Source: Clarkia xantiana subsp. parviflora (taxonomy: Eukaryota > Streptophyta > Magnoliopsida > Myrtales > Onagraceae). Taken from it: a stretch of 64,000 nucleotides of DNA. The DNA lies in contig JAPTYO010000008.1 in the NCBI GenBank assembly GCA_036873135.1, positions 45,302,441-45,366,440 of the forward strand, in the 5' to 3' direction. The notes below the pieces were generated by a model. That model was not told the DNA's origin. It made no database searches and was given only the letters and a program-made list of their open reading frames with translations. Both the position numbers and the translations under genes were made by a program. Below are positions 1-10,622 of the stretch, piece after piece; the stretch's first letter is position 1; every line of letters starts with the position of its first letter.

Positions 1-525
1 TAGGAGACCCGATTTTTAACTAACTCCTATGTGTCCGAGACCTACGTTTCAAAGGCGCGTGCGTCCCGCTCGTGACAGCCGCCTGAGACGAGCGTCAGAG
101 TCCTTTTCCCAAAGCTCTCCCCTACATCCCGGTTCACATTTCCACATTGAACCGGGTCAAAACCGGTTTACGGTCCAAGGTTGCCTATAAATAGCCACCT
201 TGGGGGTAAACATTTTCAAAGGACTTTTGGGTGAGATTTGGAAAAGCTCTGACCTCTCTCTAAAACTCTCTCTCTCTAGAAACCGCCTAATGTTGATCGT
301 CGGAGCGAGCGCACCAAGCACCCCCCTCTCCACGGGGATTGCCTGGTAATGCTCCTCTCGCAGGTGCAGACGGACGGTCTAAAAGAGAGCCCGAAGGACT
401 TACCGCTGTTCTGAAGACGAAGCTAAGGCCCGTACACAACCTTAGGTGACGGACTCGGCTCGCACCCAACCCGAAGACATCGACAAGTTACTCAGCGGGC
501 AACCCGCGGTAACTTGGTCGAAACA
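1..525 (+). repeat. LTR 3' part, truncated by window edge (gypsy-type)
   Basis: A non-E sequence ends sharply at 525 with CA, and the E leader begins at 526 exactly where the other E units have gaaatatatatc. A TATA box (TATAAATA, 186-193) is followed by a CT-rich transcript leader (about 250-285), as in the LTRs of the Tat-type elements elsewhere in the window. It is probably a solo LTR or the 3' LTR of a plus-strand gypsy element whose start is off the window, so its TSD cannot be checked. Short frames here are not convincing genes. Confidence 0.55.
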
Positions 526-1667
526 GAAATATATATCACTATCAATATATCTAAATTTTTAAATAGGGTTATAGATATTATTGATAGAATTAGTTACCTA
601 AAAGATTGAGAAAATATATTATCATTTATTTGTTTCCCTATTAAAGATGTTGACAATAAATAAAATGTATTATATATATGTAAACTGAAATTATATATAT
701 ACATATATATATTGTTGATTGATTTTGTCTTATAGATAGAATCTTGGCAATAAATATGTATATATTTAATTAGTGCCGAAATATATATATATATATATTA
801 AATATTGGAAATAATTTTATATAATTAATGTTACTTGGTGGTCAAGTTAAATATTTTTGGACTTTAAAACCCTACTTGGGCCACGAGTAAGCATTTCGGC
901 CCAACCTTTTAAATTTTAATTATTGGGCCGGTCCAATATTTTAAACCGGGACGAAATAAAACCGAACAGGATTTTCTCAATCGGTTCGACCTATTCGGGT
1001 CGGGTCGGACCGGGGTGATTAAGAGGATCTAAGCGAACAGGTTTGGACCGAACCAGATTTTATACAAAAACCGGACCGAACCGGATTTCGGACGAACCGG
1101 ATTAATTCAAAATTGAATGAACCGAACCGGATTTTCAAAATCGAATTCAAGTCAATTAATAAAATGGGATGGTCAAGTTTTAAAATCTAATTTTTTTTTA
1201 ACTTTAATTAGTCTACACAGTGCTCGAAGGTTTAAAACTTTCACGTTTTTTTATTAAACCTTAATGCCTTGTTTCGATTATGGGGATGGATCTCGGAAAT
1301 GCATGATTTCTGGACTGGAATAATTAGAGGGCTAAACTGCAATTGTTTACTTTTATCGCATATATTTATTAGAACTGTTGTCTTGACTATGTCAAGCTAG
1401 CTGGATGTTGGGGGCGGAGCCCTGGTTAAATATATGGTTTGCGCAATAAGACATACATGTTGTGATGGTTGTGATTGCCTAGGATTCATGTCTAGAAACA
1501 CACATGATTAATTGTAAACATGAATTGAAAGTACGCCCCTAATATTTTAAAATGTTTTAAAAGCAAAAATTCAGTCGCCAAATATGCATGTATTGTAAGC
1601 ATATGGTGATGGGCGTCGTAATTGGTAGCCCATAATATGTATAGTTTACCTAATGAACTTGGGTAAA

Positions 1668-2190
1668 TGTCACATTAGGGTAATTGGGCTAGACCCAAAT
1701 CCCAATTGACATGGGAGGCCCAAAATTGGGCCTCCCCAATTACATAGGCCGGCCGAAATATAGAGAGGGGGTAAAGTGGACTTTTGTCCACTTTACTCCT
1801 CCTATAAATAAGAGGTGTAAGGGAAATTTTAGGGTTAATCATAATTCTCTCACAAGAGAGTTTTAGAGAGAAAAACCCTCCTCCCACACCAAGTGTTTCG
1901 GCCGAACCCCATATTCCACCAAGGGTGTGCCAAATTGCTTTCGAGCAAACTCTCCAGAGATCTGTCCCCGTGCCAAGAATCGATCAGAGGCTTTGCTATG
2001 GAGCTGCACCACGTAGGGCTTCTCTAACAAGAATCTCTACGGGTCCGTCCGGAGGATCGCGAACTCCCTCGAGCAAGGATCTTGGACTACGGTTACTCTT
2101 GAGGTATGTGTAAACTTTCCGCTGCGTAATTGATATTACTAGCACATACCATGTTTAAGTTCCATAGTGATTACTCCCCGTAATCTAACC
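1668..2190 (+). repeat. E LTR copy 1
   Basis: About 523 bp, starting TGTCACATT and ending TAACC (TAACA in the other two copies) just before the primer-binding site. A TATA box lies at 1803-1810. The 3' end is firm because it abuts the binding site; the 5' end is tentative, chosen from the TGT start that mirrors the ACA end, with no clear polypurine tract before it. The small frames in it recur in all three copies and look non-coding. Confidence 0.55.
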
Positions 2191-2191
2191 G

Positions 2192-2202
2192 TGGTATCAG
2201 AG
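2192..2202 (+). other. E primer-binding site, unit 1 (initiator tRNA-Met type)
   Basis: The sequence TGGTATCAGAG lies one base after the LTR end. It matches the complement of the 3' end of plant initiator tRNA-Met, the usual primer for copia elements. Confidence 0.75.
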
Positions 2203-2899
2203 TCTTTGTTAGGAGTTCATGATTTTGATAAATTGGTGTTCTTGAATTTTTTTAATTTTGGACCGAAAATTTTAAAATAAAAATATTTAAAATTTTGCGA
2301 ATATTTTTTTAGGGTTTTATGATGGGTCCGAAATTTTCATATTCTTGGTTAATTTGATGTTCATGATCTTCAAGAAAAAGGTAATATTTATCAAAATCAA
2401 ACATTGGATTGTAGTTCTTATTAAAATTTGATCTTAAAATTTGACCACTTGTTCCCAATTTCATGTTTATGGCCGAAAACCCTATTGAATTGACCACGTA
2501 AAATTTTTAATTTCTAAGTCACCAAGGATAAAATTTTGGCTAGATTTTAAAATAATATTGTTTGCCATATTTCAATTTTCAATTAAGGTAACAATATATC
2601 TATAATTGGGAACATTATGATAGATTCACAGTAATATATAGAAATATATATCACTATCAATATATCTATATATTTAAATAGGGTTATAGATATTATTGAT
2701 AGAATTAGTTACCTAAAAGATTGAGAAAATATATTATCATTTATTTGTTTCCCTATTAAAGATATTGACAATAAATAAAATGTATTATATATATGTAAAC
2801 TGAAATTATATATATACATATATATATTGTTGATTGATTTTGTCTTATAGATAGAATCTTGGCAATAAATATGTATATATTTAATTAGTGCCGAAATAT

Positions 2900-2934
<35 letters not shown>

Positions 2935-3818
2935 TAAATATTGGAAATTATTTTATATAATTAATGTTACTTGGTGGTCAAGTTAAATATTTTTGGACTT
3001 TAAATCCCTACTTGGGCCACGAGTAAGCATTTCGGCCCAACCTTTTAAATTTTAATTATAGGGCCGGTCCAATATTTTAAACCGGGACGAAATAAAACCG
3101 AACAGGATTTTCTCAATCGGTTCGACCTATTCGGGTCGGGCCGGACCGGGGTGATTAAGAGGATCTAAGCGAACAGGTTTGGACCGAACCAGATTTTATA
3201 CAAAAACCGGACCGAACCGAACCAGATTTTTCTGAATCGGACGAACCAGATTAATTCAAAATTGAATGAACCGAACCTGATTTTCAAAATCGAATTCAAG
3301 TCAATTAATAAAATGGGATGGTCAAGTTTTAAAATCTAAATTTTTTTTTTAACTTTAATTAGTCTACACAGTGCTCGAAGGTTTAAAACTTTCACGTTTT
3401 TTTATTAAACCTTAATGCCTTGTTTCGATTATGGGGATGGATCTCGGAAATGCATGATTTCTGGACTGGAATAATTAGAGGGCTAAACTGCAATTGTTTA
3501 CTTTTATCGCATATATTTATTAGAACTATTGTCTTGACTATGTCAAGCTAGCTGGATGTTGGGGGCGGAGCCGTGGTTAATTATATGGTTTGCGCAATAG
3601 AACAGACATGTTGTGATGGTTGTGATTGCCTAGGATTCATGTCTAGAAACACACATGATTAATTGTAAACATGAATTGCAAGTAAGCCCCTAATATTTTA
3701 AAATGTTTTAAAAGCAAAAAGTCAGTCGCCAAATATGCATATATTGTAAGCATATGGTGATGGACGTCGTAATTGGTAGCCCATAATATGTATAGTTTAC
3801 CTAATGAACTTGGGTAAA
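2203..3818 (+). repeat. E leader/internal, unit 1 to unit 2
   Basis: About 1.6 kb of AT-rich, non-coding internal sequence between LTR copies 1 and 2. It holds (AT)n runs (about 2897-2936), short degenerate repeats around the motif ACCGAACCGGATTT (3060-3300) and no frame of interest. The same sequence recurs before copy 1 (526-1667), after copy 2 (from 4356) and, more diverged, at 55939-57650. Confidence 0.6.
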
Positions 3819-4343
3819 TGTCACATTAGGGTAATTGGGCTAGACCCAAATCCTAATTGACACGGGAGGCCCAAAATTGGGCCTCCCCAATTACATAGGT
3901 CGGCCGAAATATAGAGAGGGGGTAAAGTGGACTTTTGTCCACTTTACTCCTCCTATAAATTAAAAAGTGTTAGGGAAATTTTAGGGTTAATCATAATTCT
4001 CTCACAGGAGAGTTCTAGAGAAAAAAAACCTTCCTCCCACACCAAGTGTTTGGGCCGAACCACATATTCCACCAAGGGTGTGCCAAATTGTTTTCGAGCA
4101 AACTCTCCAGAGATCTGTCCCCGTGCCAAGAATCGATCAGAGGCTTTGCTGTGGAGCTGCACCACGTAGGGCTTCTCTAACAAGAATCTCTACGGGTCCG
4201 ATCGGAGGATCGCAAACTCCCTCGAGCAAGGATCTTGGACTACGGTTACTCTTGAGGTATGTGTAAACTTTCCGCTGCGTAATTGATATTCCTAACACAT
4301 ACTATGTTTAAGTTCCGTAGTGATTACTCCCCGTAATCTAACA
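3819..4343 (+). repeat. E LTR copy 2
   Basis: Near-identical to copy 1 (TGTCACATT start, TAACA end, TATAAAT near 3954), followed by the binding site TGGTATCAGAG at 4345-4355. It is flanked on both sides by leader sequence, so it is shared between two tandem units. Confidence 0.55.
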
Positions 4344-4355
4344 GTGGTATCAGAG

Positions 4356-5046
4356 TCTTTGTTAGGAGTTCATGATTTTGATAAATTGGTGTTCTTGAAA
4401 TTTTTTAGTTTTTGACCGAATATTTTAAAATAAAAATATTTAAAATTTTCGAATTTTTTTTAGGGTTTTATGATGGGTCCGAAATTTTCATATTTTTTGT
4501 TAATTTGATGTTCATGATCTTCAAGAAAAAGGTAATATTTATCAAAATCACGAATTGTAGTTCTTATTAAAATTTGATCTTAAAATTTGACCACTTGTTC
4601 CCAATTTCATGTTTATGTCCGAAAACCCTATTGAACTTACAACGTAAAATTTTTAATTTCTAAGTCACCGAGGATAAAATTTCGGCCAGATTTTAAAATA
4701 ATATTGTTTGCCATATTTCAATTTTCAATTAAGGTAACAATATATCTATAATTGAGAACATTATGATAGATTCACAATAATATATAGAAATATATATCAC
4801 TATCATATATATAAATATTTAAATAGGGTTATAGATATTATTGATAGAATTAGTTACCTAAAAGATTGAGAAAATATATTATCAGTTATTTGTTTCCCTA
4901 TTAAAGATATTGACAATAAATAAAATATATTATATATATGTAAACTGAAATTATATATATTCATATATATATATATATATTGTTGATTGATTTTGTCTTA
5001 TAGATAGAATCTTGGCAATAAATATGTACATATTTAATTAGTGCCG

Positions 5047-5093
<47 letters not shown>

Positions 5094-5531
5094 ATATTGG
5101 AAATTGTTTTATATAATTAATGTTACTTGGTGGTCAAATTAAATATTTTTGGACTTTAAAACCCTACTTGGGCCACGAGTAAGCATTTCAGCCCAACCTT
5201 ATAAATTTTAATTATTGGGCCGGTCCAATATTTTAAACCTGGACGAAATAAAACTGAACTGGATTTTCTCAATCGGTTCGACCTATTCGGGTTGGGTCGG
5301 ACCGGGGTGATTAAGTGGATCTAAGCGAACAGGTTTGGACCGAACCAGATTTTATACAAAAAACGGACCGAACCGGATTTATCTGAATCGGGCCGAACCG
5401 GATTAATTCTAAATTGAATGAACCGAACCGGATTTTCAAAATCGAATTCAAGTCAATTAATAAAATGGGATGGTCAAGTTTTAAAATCTAATTTTTTTTT
5501 AACTTTAATTAGTCTACACAGTGCTCGAAGG
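4356..5531 (+). repeat. E leader, unit 3, interrupted by the hAT-like insertion
   Basis: Leader sequence as in units 1 and 2, with a long (AT)n run at about 5048-5091. It stops at 5531 in the motif ctcgaagg and resumes at 40825 with ctcaaagg, the two halves of the hAT target duplication. Confidence 0.6.
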
Positions 5532-5554
5532 TAGGGATGACAACGGGTCACGGG

Positions 5555-6968
5555 TGTAAACACTCGATTTTGACTCGGACGTAACGACGTTACACATGAT
5601 ACGTCAAATGCCAGACGCGTCAAGCCACAAAGTCTCCAAAAATGGTCAAGGGCACATTAGGGAAATTATTATAAATATATTTTAAATTATTTCGAATTTA
5701 TTTAATATTTTCGGAATTTTTTAAAAACATATATATAATAATTAGTTTTTTTTATTTTAGAAAATTATCTGTAAGATATTTATCTCCATATATTATTTTT
5801 TATCATAAAATAATAATTATTTGTAAAGATAAATATCCTTAGGAATATTCTCTAGAATAAATATCTGTTAGCATTTTTTATTTAAATTTTATCTGTAATC
5901 TAGACTAGGTTTTTAGTATAAATAGGGGTCTAGGTTACATTGTAAACACACAGAAAAACACATCAGAAAACAATAGACTACTTTTCTTGAGATCCGTGCG
6001 AATTTTGTCATTTTGTGATTTATTTTTAAAAAAAAATATTTCTTTTCTTTTTCTTCCCGTCTAGAGATCTCCTCTGCTGTCGCCGGACGTGACCACCGCC
6101 GCCTGCCGTCCGACGCATCTTCAATCAGCCCGCCACCGCACCCGGTCCGTCCCCCACACCTAACGCCGTCCGCCGCCGCCTGGGTTCGCCGGTCGGAGCC
6201 CCTCTTTCAATCGCTTACCCGATCGGATCTGCCCCCCTTCCCGTGCCACCTCGCCGTCCGGTGGTCCAGAGGTCGTCGCCGTCCCGTGCTGCCGTCCACC
6301 GTGCTGCTACCGCCGTCCAAGCCTGCCGAGGAAGACCGTGAATCTGTGCAGGTAATTTTAATATTTTAATTTTTTTTTATTTATTTAATTAATATTTTAT
6401 TAATAATATTTTGTTATTATGTTTTCTGTTTTATATTATTATTATTATTATATTACAATTAATTAAAAATTTAAATGTAATTAGTTAGATTTAATTAATA
6501 TTTTAATTGTAACTGGTAAAATTTAATTAGTAGTTTAATTTAAAGTGATTAAGTTTAATAGCATGTTAAAAGTTTTTTTTATTTTATTTTTTATCTTAGA
6601 CTTCATTTTTAATAGGAGTTATAGGTTATAATTAATTTTTAGATTTGGGGTTATATTTGGTAATATCTTTTCGTATGATGAAATTTGATTAATTTTGACA
6701 TTGTTGGATATATGTATAAACAATAAAATTGGAAAATTCGTAAATTGAGTACCGAAAGGGCGTGATTAATTCCATGAGTTCTAATTCGTAATAGAACCCC
6801 CGAACTCGTATTTCTGATCGTAGACTAATTTAATACCTAGGTGTTTAATTAGTTATCCGCCTAGGTAATTTAGGATTCTAGTTAGCCTAATAATTAACTA
6901 GTGGCGACTCTTCTCAAAATCCACGTTGTCATAACGTAATTCACCGTAGGTTACATCTAGGTCTGACA
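5555..6968 (+). repeat. A 5' LTR
   Basis: 1414 bp, TG...CA ends. A TATA box (TATAAATA, 5917-5924) is followed by about 130 bp of leader, then a striking GC-rich CT-biased block (about 6055-6350) that ends in CAG/GTAATTTT, a good splice-donor context (GT at 6352), then an AT-rich stretch to the LTR end. The same arrangement occurs in the 3' LTR, so it belongs to the LTR itself. Confidence 0.85.
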
Positions 6969-6971
6969 ATT

Positions 6972-6989
6972 TGGCGACTCTGCTGGGGA
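6972..6989 (+). other. A primer-binding site
   Basis: TGGCGACTCTGCTGGGGA lies three bases after the LTR end. A TGGCG start is common in Tat/Ogre elements, but the primer tRNA was not identified here. It differs from the TGGCGCCGTCT sites of B, C and D. Confidence 0.7.
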
Positions 6990-7642
6990 TTTTTGAGGGT
7001 CCGGGCTCTTATATATTTGCTTATTTGCCATGTTTTAGTTTAAACATATTTCTCGTCGTTATTCTAAGTATAGTTTTTTTTCTTCCCGTAGGTACGAAGC
7101 TCTTGTTTAAATTTTTATGTTCAATAACAAGTTTTTTTTTTATGGTGTTGTTTGAAACCACACACACTCACGTTGAGCATAATGTCCAAAACGCCTAAAT
7201 CCCAGGGCAACTAGGAACCCCAGAGAGATAGTAAGGGTACGACCGCGCGGCCGAGCCACCGGAACGACTCAGAACAACTTCACTCGCTTGTGAAGGTCCT
7301 GTGATCCCTATGATGGGGTGAGGAAACCACCTTGTCGGGAACCTATCAGTGGAACCTACCTTATAGGACAAAGCAAAAAACACACACATGAAGCTTCGAT
7401 CCTACCGTTGTTATTTTACATGTTTGCGTGCTTTTATCTCTTTCTTTCGACCCCTAGAATTTATCTCGTATAGGATCTGGGTCTAATGTAATCTTTTATT
7501 TTTTGCACCGTGTATGTAATCGCGAACCGCATATTAGTGGAAATTTACTTTTCAAGCATGCATTACACATCATTTTAAAAAAAAAAAATATGTGTTATCC
7601 ACTTCATCACTCTAAAACGTTTTACACTCCATTTTAGTAAGG
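6990..7642 (+). other. A 5' untranslated leader
   Basis: No convincing frame. A pyrimidine-rich stretch ends in a splice-acceptor-like CCCGTAG at about 7085-7091, which could pair with the donor-like site at 6352 in the LTR. The short frames at 6971-7198 and 7195-7389 lack recognisable content. Confidence 0.5.
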
Positions 7643-9151
7643 ATGGAAAGACTGCCCAAGTGTCCTCACATTGCGATCGTTCCAGCTCCTAGGGACGACA
7701 TCAACCGCCTCTGGAATGCCATGCCGAAGACGGAGCAGGATTATATCACCCAACTCATCGGAGGAGTTCAACGGCTTGTTGATTACAAGATAGAATGGCA
7801 CTTGCTAGAAGCCTTAGCCGACCATTGGGACTCGAAGAAAGCAGTATTCATCATCAACGGCATAGAGCTCACCCCTAATCTCGAGGAATACCGCCAGCTG
7901 GTACAAGGCCCGGGATGGAATGAAGGGATCGTCTTACCAAGATTTGAGGTGTCCAAAAAACAGAGTATTTCTAAACTCTTACGGGCCAACAGAGGGAAGA
8001 TGGTTAACGAGCTTATGGTGGCCACACATCAGGGTTTATCTATCAATCGTTTGATAAGTTGGGTTGGTTTTAGAATGAAAGATAATCTAATGATCCGAGG
8101 AGCAACTCACGCCTATCTCTTGTTATTTTTTGGAACTCTCTTATTCCCCCACTCCCAAAGCTATAAAGACGAGGCATTAGCCGACGTCGTCCTTCAAGTG
8201 GTCGAAGGCAGAAGTTTTATAGTGGCATTGCTTGCTGAAACAATCACGTCTCTGAACATCATAAAAGCTAATGGGAGAGGAGGATTAAGAGCAAGTCCAG
8301 CTTTATTGCAAATATGGTTTTTAAGTCACCTAAATGAGATCGGCGCCGGTTTCCCCAAAGCTCATTTCCTTATAGAAAAACAAATTATATCAAGAATGAT
8401 AGACTATACTCATCATGTAAACAAAGGATGGAGCACCCGTGAATGGAAAAAACATTTTTCAAAACTTTTACCTAAAGACATTTTATGGGTAGCTCGATGG
8501 TTTTCACCTAGGTCTGCATTTTTAAGGTGTAAAGATTTTAACGGTGTTCCTCTTGTTAGCCACGTAAGCTCGTCAGTCACCTACCCGGCCCGAGTCGTTC
8601 GACAACTCGGGGGTCTTCAAGTCATACCAGCTAACGCAGATGCACCTCACTTGATATTCGACTGGGACGACAACAAAGTTACTGAAGCCACACTCAAACA
8701 GGCTGCTCAGCGAATACATGCAATTTGGGAAGGTCGAATCGAGGAGAAAATCCAACCGCCCGGGGATATCAAAGAAGAAGAGTGGATGTATCGGGCCACT
8801 AAGGAGTACGTCCCCCGCTTTCACACAGTCATTAAAGATCCAATTATTGACCCTACAGAAGTTATTGGACAAAAGCCACAAGACGCACCACCTTCCCATG
8901 ATGACGTATACGACACGCTAGCTACCCGAGTCGAAATCCAATGTGCCACCTGGGCACGAGATTGCGCACAATCCAAAGAAGAAATCAGGCGGTTACAAGA
9001 AGAACTTTCTAAAGCGCGAGCTAACGTCATGCACCAGCAATGGGCACTTAAAATAAAGGAGAGGCAGAAGACGCGGTTAAGTGCTGACTTTGAAAAGTTC
9101 AAACGAAGCGCGAGAAAAATGAATTTTTTTTTCAAAACATTTGTCTGTTGA
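7643..9151 (+). CDS. A ORF1, Ogre-type accessory protein upstream of gag
   Basis: A 502-codon frame between the binding site and gag, the position of ORF1 in Ogre elements. Its N-terminal two thirds resemble the plant DUF7745-like proteins seen in that position: a segment around residues 73-90 reading like F-I-x-x-G-I-E-L-T-P-x-L-E-E-Y, followed by helical segments. The last 80 residues form a charged coiled-coil-like region. The role of ORF1 in the cycle is not established. The frame ends soon after a T-run (about 9125-9133); the +1 frame continues as charged coiled-coil-like sequence to a TAA at 9225-9227, so the original protein was probably about 25 residues longer and a base slipped in the homopolymer. 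The start is the first ATG of the frame. Family call from memory of the motif, not a search. Confidence 0.7.
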   Translation: MERLPKCPHIAIVPAPRDDINRLWNAMPKTEQDYITQLIGGVQRLVDYKIEWHLLEALADHWDSKKAVFIINGIELTPNLEEYRQLVQGPGWNEGIVLPRFEVSKKQSISKLLRANRGKMVNELMVATHQGLSINRLISWVGFRMKDNLMIRGATHAYLLLFFGTLLFPHSQSYKDEALADVVLQVVEGRSFIVALLAETITSLNIIKANGRGGLRASPALLQIWFLSHLNEIGAGFPKAHFLIEKQIISRMIDYTHHVNKGWSTREWKKHFSKLLPKDILWVARWFSPRSAFLRCKDFNGVPLVSHVSSSVTYPARVVRQLGGLQVIPANADAPHLIFDWDDNKVTEATLKQAAQRIHAIWEGRIEEKIQPPGDIKEEEWMYRATKEYVPRFHTVIKDPIIDPTEVIGQKPQDAPPSHDDVYDTLATRVEIQCATWARDCAQSKEEIRRLQEELSKARANVMHQQWALKIKERQKTRLSADFEKFKRSARKMNFFFKTFVC

Positions 9152-9393
9152 ATTCATTAGGACTAAGGAGAAAGCACTCGACGCACTCGGCGAGATGCGC
9201 AGTCGTGTAAAGCGTTTTAGAGTTTAAGTCTTAGTTGTAAAATTATCTCTTCTTTGAATAAAATGTTGAAGTGAATGGCACATTAATTTTTAAAAAAAAT
9301 CATGCATGGTATTCTTTGTCCACATTTTGAATCGTAATTTTTTTCCAATTGCAGGACTAGCTAGTACTGGCACGTACGCGAAAAATCACTAAT

Positions 9394-9781
9394 ATGGAGA
9401 ACACGCAGCAAATCCAGCGACATGAGGAACGAATGGTCGAAATCGAGGCAGTTAACGCAAAAATGCATGAAGATATGGCCACCATGTCAGCAAACATGGA
9501 ACACATCATTGCGCTCCTCGAGGCTCAGTCAACCATCAATGCTCCAAACCCGCCCTTGCCGACAGGGACCTCAACTCCAGGCCCCTCAGCGAATATAGGA
9601 ACCGCAATACCAGCTACCACTGTACCTCCCAACACCACGGTGGACCCCTCTCGAAACCACCCTACTTTGATTAGCCCCGATCAGACTTTACCAACGCCAT
9701 GTGTCTCTCCGAGCTCGACCATAATGCACGGGCATGTTAACCAAGGGGGCGCAACTGGCACAAATGCTTTAACATCATCGC
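9394..9781 (+). pseudogene. A gag, N-terminal part, cut by element B
   Basis: The frame opens with an ATG at 9394 and encodes a glutamine/glutamate-rich coiled-coil-like segment (residues 1-50) and a long proline/threonine/serine-rich linker, as is common for Ogre Gag N-termini. It stops making sense at 9781, where B is inserted with target duplication atcgc. The rest of gag resumes at 19482. Confidence 0.7.
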
Positions 9782-10601
9782 TGTTGCGTCCTGGATGAAC
9801 TGGGTCGTATGGACGCGTCTGTCTGAGTGGTTGAGCGGGTTTCTGGGCTGTCACCCTTCGTCTGAAGGAGGTTTTCGCCTTGTGCCGATGACGAGTGTTC
9901 AGTTTTATCGCTGAGTCTCGGCAAAGTCTGTGTCTCAAAAGGAGCCTGTGTCTCGGAAAGCGGATGTGTCTCAGGAAAGCGGATGTGTCTCAGGAAAGCG
10001 GATGTGTCTCAGGAAAGTCGATGTGTATCAGGGAAGCGGATGTGTCTCAGGAAAGCGGATGTGTCTCAGGAAAGCGGATGTGTCTCAGGAAAGCGGATGG
10101 CAGTCTGTGCACAAGCCCGAGCGTCTGGGGCGCTGGTTCCTGCACGAAGGGCCAGTATTAGCACGGAGAGGGGGAGGGGGTGCTAGTGGAGCCCTCTCCG
10201 ATGCCTAAGTCACTATAGGGCTAAAAAGGTAATTTTAGAGAGAGAAAGTATTTCTAGAGAGAAGTCAGAGCTCAGAATACCAAAGTTGGGCAAATGAGAT
10301 GATGTGTGAAAATGGGTGGCCAAGGCTTCCTATTTATAGGCTTCCTTGGGACCGGACCCGGTTTTAAAGCGGTTTGATGACGGTTCAAAAGCAAGCGGTA
10401 ACCGTCATCAATATTGGCAATACGCGAACTTGACTTCTCTACACGTAACGGTAATCGCGTAAACGGTAATCGCGCAATACCCGTAATGCAATCCGGACCG
10501 TTTTGACCCTTGGGAGACGTTTTTCAAGCCGTGATGTAATTTTGACGTTTTTACGAGGCCCGAAATATAAATACGAATTCGAATTGGACACATATCCATC
10601 A
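9782..10601 (-). repeat. B 3' LTR (left)
   Basis: 820 bp. A 19-bp tandem repeat (unit close to gcggatgtgtctcaggaaa) fills about 9935-10098 and gives open frames in several phases, which are artefacts. The minus-strand TATA box is at 10331-10338. Compared with the right LTR it lacks about 110 bp at the tccggacc motif near 10493. Confidence 0.85.
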
Positions 10602-10622
10602 CTTGCCCCCGAGTCAAGTAAC
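10602..10622 (-). other. B polypurine tract
   Basis: On the minus strand the LTR start is preceded by CTCGGGGGCAAG, a standard plus-strand primer for gypsy elements. Confidence 0.65.

Noticed and set aside
1675..2113. Small frames at 1675-1887 and 1925-2113, repeated at 3927-4266 and 55113-55551
   Set aside because: They recur because the E LTR recurs, overlap on opposite strands and show no domain or codon conservation beyond the DNA identity.
2192..2202. Possible tRNA gene because of similarity to initiator tRNA-Met
   Set aside because: Only the primer-binding site matches; no cloverleaf around it.
9935..10098. CRISPR-like regular repeats (also 11455, 26646, 44560)
   Set aside because: Units are directly adjacent with no unique spacers, and the context is eukaryotic; ordinary tandem repeats.
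9895..10208. Overlapping frames in three phases inside B's LTR
   Set aside because: Caused by the 19-bp repeat; recur at 18657-18970 in the other LTR.
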